Shown: one piece after another, positions 6,471 through 8,135 of the stretch
Layout: every line of letters begins with the position of its first letter
Numbering within the stretch: position 1 is the first letter of the stretch
Assembly: GCA_946183175.1 (NCBI GenBank)
Contig: CAMHBH010000099.1
Span: 1-8,135, forward strand
From: an uncultured Oscillibacter sp.
GTDB lineage: Bacteria; Bacillota; Clostridia; Oscillospirales; Oscillospiraceae
Direction of reading: 5' to 3'
DNA: 8,135 nt
The notes under the pieces: model-generated
What the model was told of the DNA's origin: nothing
Seen by the model: only the letters and a program-made list of their open reading frames with translations
The model's database searches: none
Program-made: the position numbers and the translations under genes

Positions 6471-6500
6471 ATGATTTCGTCAGGAGAACCGAAACTATGA
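6471..6500 (+). CDS. Possible nine-codon leader ORF overlapping the esterase start
   Basis: An ATG at 6471 opens MISSGEPKL and stops with TGA at 6498-6500, overlapping the esterase ATG (6497-6499) as ATGA. The esterase ribosome site lies inside it. No ribosome site is seen for the leader itself and nearby upstream sequence is the GC stem, so it may simply be chance. If translated, it would couple to the esterase. Confidence 0.2.
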   Translation: MISSGEPKL

Positions 6501-7642
6501 GTGCAATACAGGATATGGAAGTCCGTATCAACGCTTCCATGGAAAGTCTCATCCGCTTCGACCCCAACGTCCGCGAGTACGAGATAGAGGTACCGCCCGA
6601 CTGCTTCGCGTTGAAGTTCCACCTCGACTACAACCACGCCTACTATATCAGCATCCGGGCCGACCACGACGCGGGCCGCTACGGTTTCCCCGACCTCGAC
6701 CCCGCCATGGGCGACTATATCGCCGGAACCGAGGTGCCCTACTACGAGTACTACGACGGCTACATTGTCCGCCTCGACAAGCGTCAGCCCTGTTTTGAGC
6801 AGGATATGCGCATGACGATTCACATCCGGGCCGGTTCCTACGAACTGGGCGAAGAATCCTACGAAATCCATCTTTTGCGAAAGTCCCTCTGCGATGTCCG
6901 GAAACTCTTCCGCGAGAGCGTCTACGACGATACCGAGTACCAGGTCACGGTGCCCTACGCGCTCTATCTGCCCTCCGACTACGACCCGGCGAAACGCTAC
7001 CCGATAGTCGTGGCCCTGCACGGCACCGGGGAGCGAGAGGAACCGATTGAGGCAATCCTTGAAAAAATGGCAATGGCGACGGCGTGGGCCGAGGATTCCG
7101 AGCGCGGACACAACCAGTGTCTCGTACTCGTCCCGCAGTGCCGCATACACTACAACCAGGAGGACAACTGGACTTCCCTCGTGCAGTTCATCAACGGGCA
7201 CTCGAATTCCCCCTTCTGGCCGTTCCCGCAACTGAAGGCCGTCTGGAACCTCCTCCGGAAGCTGGTCGAACAGTACAGCGTCGACGAGCGGCGCATTTAC
7301 CTGACAGGCGTCTCGTCGGGGGGCTTCGCGGTGTACGTGCTGGCCATGGAGCACCCGAACGCGTTCGCCGGACTGATTCCGGTCAGTTGCGCGGCGAATC
7401 CGGACAAAATCAACCTCTTAAAAGGTATCCCCATGTGGATTTTCCACTCCGACGACGACCCGATTATTGTCCCGTCGTGGACGCTCGACCCGTGCCTCGC
7501 GGCGATGGACAACGCCGGGGTGAAGTACAAGCTGACGCGCTACCCCGCCGGGATGATTTTCTGGCAGTCGGGCCACTTCGCCTGGGAAGTCTGCTACCAC
7601 AATCAGGAGATGCGCGACTGGCTTTTCTCACAGGCCATTTAA
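6497..7642 (+). CDS. Cytoplasmic alpha/beta-hydrolase, esterase-like, with N-terminal accessory domain
   Basis: This is a 381-residue protein with no signal peptide or membrane segment. Residues 1 to about 145 form an aromatic-rich, probably beta-strand accessory region that I do not recognise. Residues about 150-381 are an alpha/beta-hydrolase of the predicted peptidase/esterase type (COG4099- or esterase D-like). Visible elements are the strand and oxyanion region VVALHGTGERE (172-181), nucleophile elbow GVSSG (271-275, S273), acid D321 in FHSDDDPIIV and base H360 in QSGHFAWE. The catalytic triad is therefore complete. The ATG at 6497 follows AGGAG (6482-6486) with 10 nt spacing; an in-frame ATG at 6410 lies upstream of the predicted transcript start and is rejected. 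It heads an operon with a condensation-domain gene 67 nt downstream and is divergent from the importer. A role in hydrolysing an imported or newly made ester or peptide is inference; the substrate is unknown. Confidence 0.85.
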   Translation: MSAIQDMEVRINASMESLIRFDPNVREYEIEVPPDCFALKFHLDYNHAYYISIRADHDAGRYGFPDLDPAMGDYIAGTEVPYYEYYDGYIVRLDKRQPCFEQDMRMTIHIRAGSYELGEESYEIHLLRKSLCDVRKLFRESVYDDTEYQVTVPYALYLPSDYDPAKRYPIVVALHGTGEREEPIEAILEKMAMATAWAEDSERGHNQCLVLVPQCRIHYNQEDNWTSLVQFINGHSNSPFWPFPQLKAVWNLLRKLVEQYSVDERRIYLTGVSSGGFAVYVLAMEHPNAFAGLIPVSCAANPDKINLLKGIPMWIFHSDDDPIIVPSWTLDPCLAAMDNAGVKYKLTRYPAGMIFWQSGHFAWEVCYHNQEMRDWLFSQAI

Positions 7643-7654
7643 TTCCGTACCTTT

Positions 7655-7668
7655 CCGCCCGCGGGCGG
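7655..7668. repeat. 14-bp perfect palindrome between esterase and condensation genes
   Basis: CCGCCCGCGGGCGG is self-complementary and lies 12 nt after the esterase stop. No U-tract follows, so it is unlikely to be a full terminator. It could be an mRNA processing or stability element, or a consequence of high GC. Confidence 0.35.
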
Positions 7669-7709
7669 TAAGCAGTCCCTTTACGAAAACTTGTGCGGAG
7701 GCGAGGAAT

Positions 7710-8135
7710 ATGGAAAAGGAACTTTACCCCCTGAACGTGGGCCAAATGCTGCAATACCTTCCCATCAAGGAGACCGGCACACAGCGCTGTTGCAACATCA
7801 GCGTATTTTGCGGGCTCCAGTCCCCGATTGACTTCGGACTGCTCAAACACGCCGTGCAGGACGAGTTCGCGCGCGCCGACTGTCTGCGTCTGCGCTTCAC
7901 CGCGCCCGACGAGAACGGCGACGTTATGCAGTACGTGGTAGACCGCGACGACCGCGACGTGCCCATGCTCGACCTGTCGGGCATGACCATGCCCGAGGCC
8001 GACGCGTACCTGCAAAGCAAGACCTACGAGGAGTTCAACGCCCCCGACATCCCTATGGCCGAGTTTACTATGGTCAAAATGCCGGAGGGCTACAACGGCA
8101 TTTTGACCATAGTAAACTCGGCCATAGGGATGTCG
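7710..8135 (+). CDS. Condensation-domain protein (NRPS-type), N-terminal part; trusted to about base 8095
   Basis: The reading frame opens at ATG 7710 behind GGAGG (7697-7701, 8 nt spacing) and runs off the window without a stop. The N-terminus resembles a non-ribosomal peptide synthetase condensation domain: YPLNVGQMLQYL (6-17) at the place of the C1 motif, an N-I-S strand (29-31), PIDFGLLKHAVQDEF (39-53) typical of the first helix, RADCLRLRF (55-63) at the place of C2 (RHExLRTxF), and MQYVV (73-77). The catalytic HHxxxDG motif would lie beyond the window. Such domains join amino acids or acyl groups on carrier proteins, but free-standing relatives and acyltransferases (PapA-like) share the fold. 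After about residue 128 the sequence enters an exact fold-back repeat, and the codons there (ATA, TTG, GTA) differ from the rest, so the final residues are probably not real. It is likely co-transcribed with the esterase. Confidence 0.72.
   Translation, partial: MEKELYPLNVGQMLQYLPIKETGTQRCCNISVFCGLQSPIDFGLLKHAVQDEFARADCLRLRFTAPDENGDVMQYVVDRDDRDVPMLDLSGMTMPEADAYLQSKTYEEFNAPDIPMAEFTMVKMPEGYNGILTIVNSAIGMS
8045..8135. repeat. Perfect 40-bp inverted repeat at the window end (probable fold-back artefact)
   Basis: Bases 8096-8135 are the exact reverse complement of 8045-8084, with an 11-nt loop (8085-8095). The match is perfect and continues to the very last base. The left arm reads naturally as condensation-domain coding sequence; the right arm does not. 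A snap-back chimera primed at the CGGCAT/ATGCCG pair around the loop explains this better than a biological hairpin. Confidence 0.9.

Larger units (their letters stand above)
6191..6496. other. Divergent regulatory region between importer operon and esterase operon
   Basis: These 306 nt contain no convincing protein gene beyond a possible nine-codon leader. They hold back-to-back promoters whose -35 boxes are 88 nt apart (6309-6314 minus strand, 6403-6408 plus strand), the 5' leaders of both transcripts and several inverted repeats. The stretch between the -35 boxes is GC-rich, with a small hairpin (CTCCC 6356-6360 with GGGAG 6365-6369) and a run AGAAAAAT at 6383-6390. A regulator binding in the middle could control both directions; no known regulator site was recognised. 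Confidence 0.7.

Noticed and set aside
6425..7354. Long minus-strand open frame (309 codons) opposite the esterase
   Set aside because: The esterase frame carries a complete catalytic triad; the opposite frame has low-complexity Val/Gly/Asp-rich composition typical of a mirror frame.
1..8135. CRISPR array, tRNA, rRNA or insertion sequence
   Set aside because: No repeat-spacer periodicity, tRNA cloverleaf, rRNA signature or transposase was seen on either strand.

Overview
The window is GC-rich and densely coded. It most likely comes from a Gram-positive Clostridia-type bacterium, possibly an Oscillospiraceae-like gut lineage. The grounds are the TypA N-terminus (including its CSGRNG G5 motif), AGGAG-type ribosome binding sites, and a lipoprotein-anchored solute-binding protein with a poly-glycine linker. 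This placement is from memory of the families and is not a computed classification.

Layout. (1) Bases 1-515, minus strand: the N-terminal third of the translational GTPase TypA/BipA, cut by the window edge, with a clear promoter at 555-583. (2) Bases 628-1286, minus: a type II toxin-antitoxin pair, with a Phd/YefM-like antitoxin followed by a PIN-domain ribonuclease toxin that starts with GTG and overlaps it by 4 nt. A promoter whose -10 lies inside a perfect 9-bp inverted repeat drives the pair. (3) Bases 1380-6190, minus: a complete five-gene ABC importer operon of the peptide/nickel family, in transcription order binding lipoprotein, permease B, permease C, ATPase D, ATPase F. Three of its four gene junctions are ATGA overlaps. 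(4) Bases 6191-6496: a divergent regulatory region with one promoter per strand; each predicted transcript starts in or beside a stem-loop. (5) Bases 6497-7642, plus: a cytoplasmic alpha/beta-hydrolase (esterase) with an N-terminal non-catalytic domain. (6) Bases 7710 to the window end, plus: the start of a condensation-domain protein of the non-ribosomal peptide synthetase type.

How the parts may work together. The esterase and condensation-domain genes run divergently from the importer. Both importer ATPases lack the C-terminal extension of classical Opp/Dpp ATPases and match the sizes of nickel or metallophore importers. A small peptide-like product or metallophore that is made, imported and hydrolysed by this locus is a reasonable but unproven hypothesis.

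Caution about the right edge: the last 40 bases are an exact reverse complement of bases 8045-8084, with an 11-base loop between. This looks like a fold-back assembly or amplification artefact, so the condensation-domain reading is trusted only to about base 8095.
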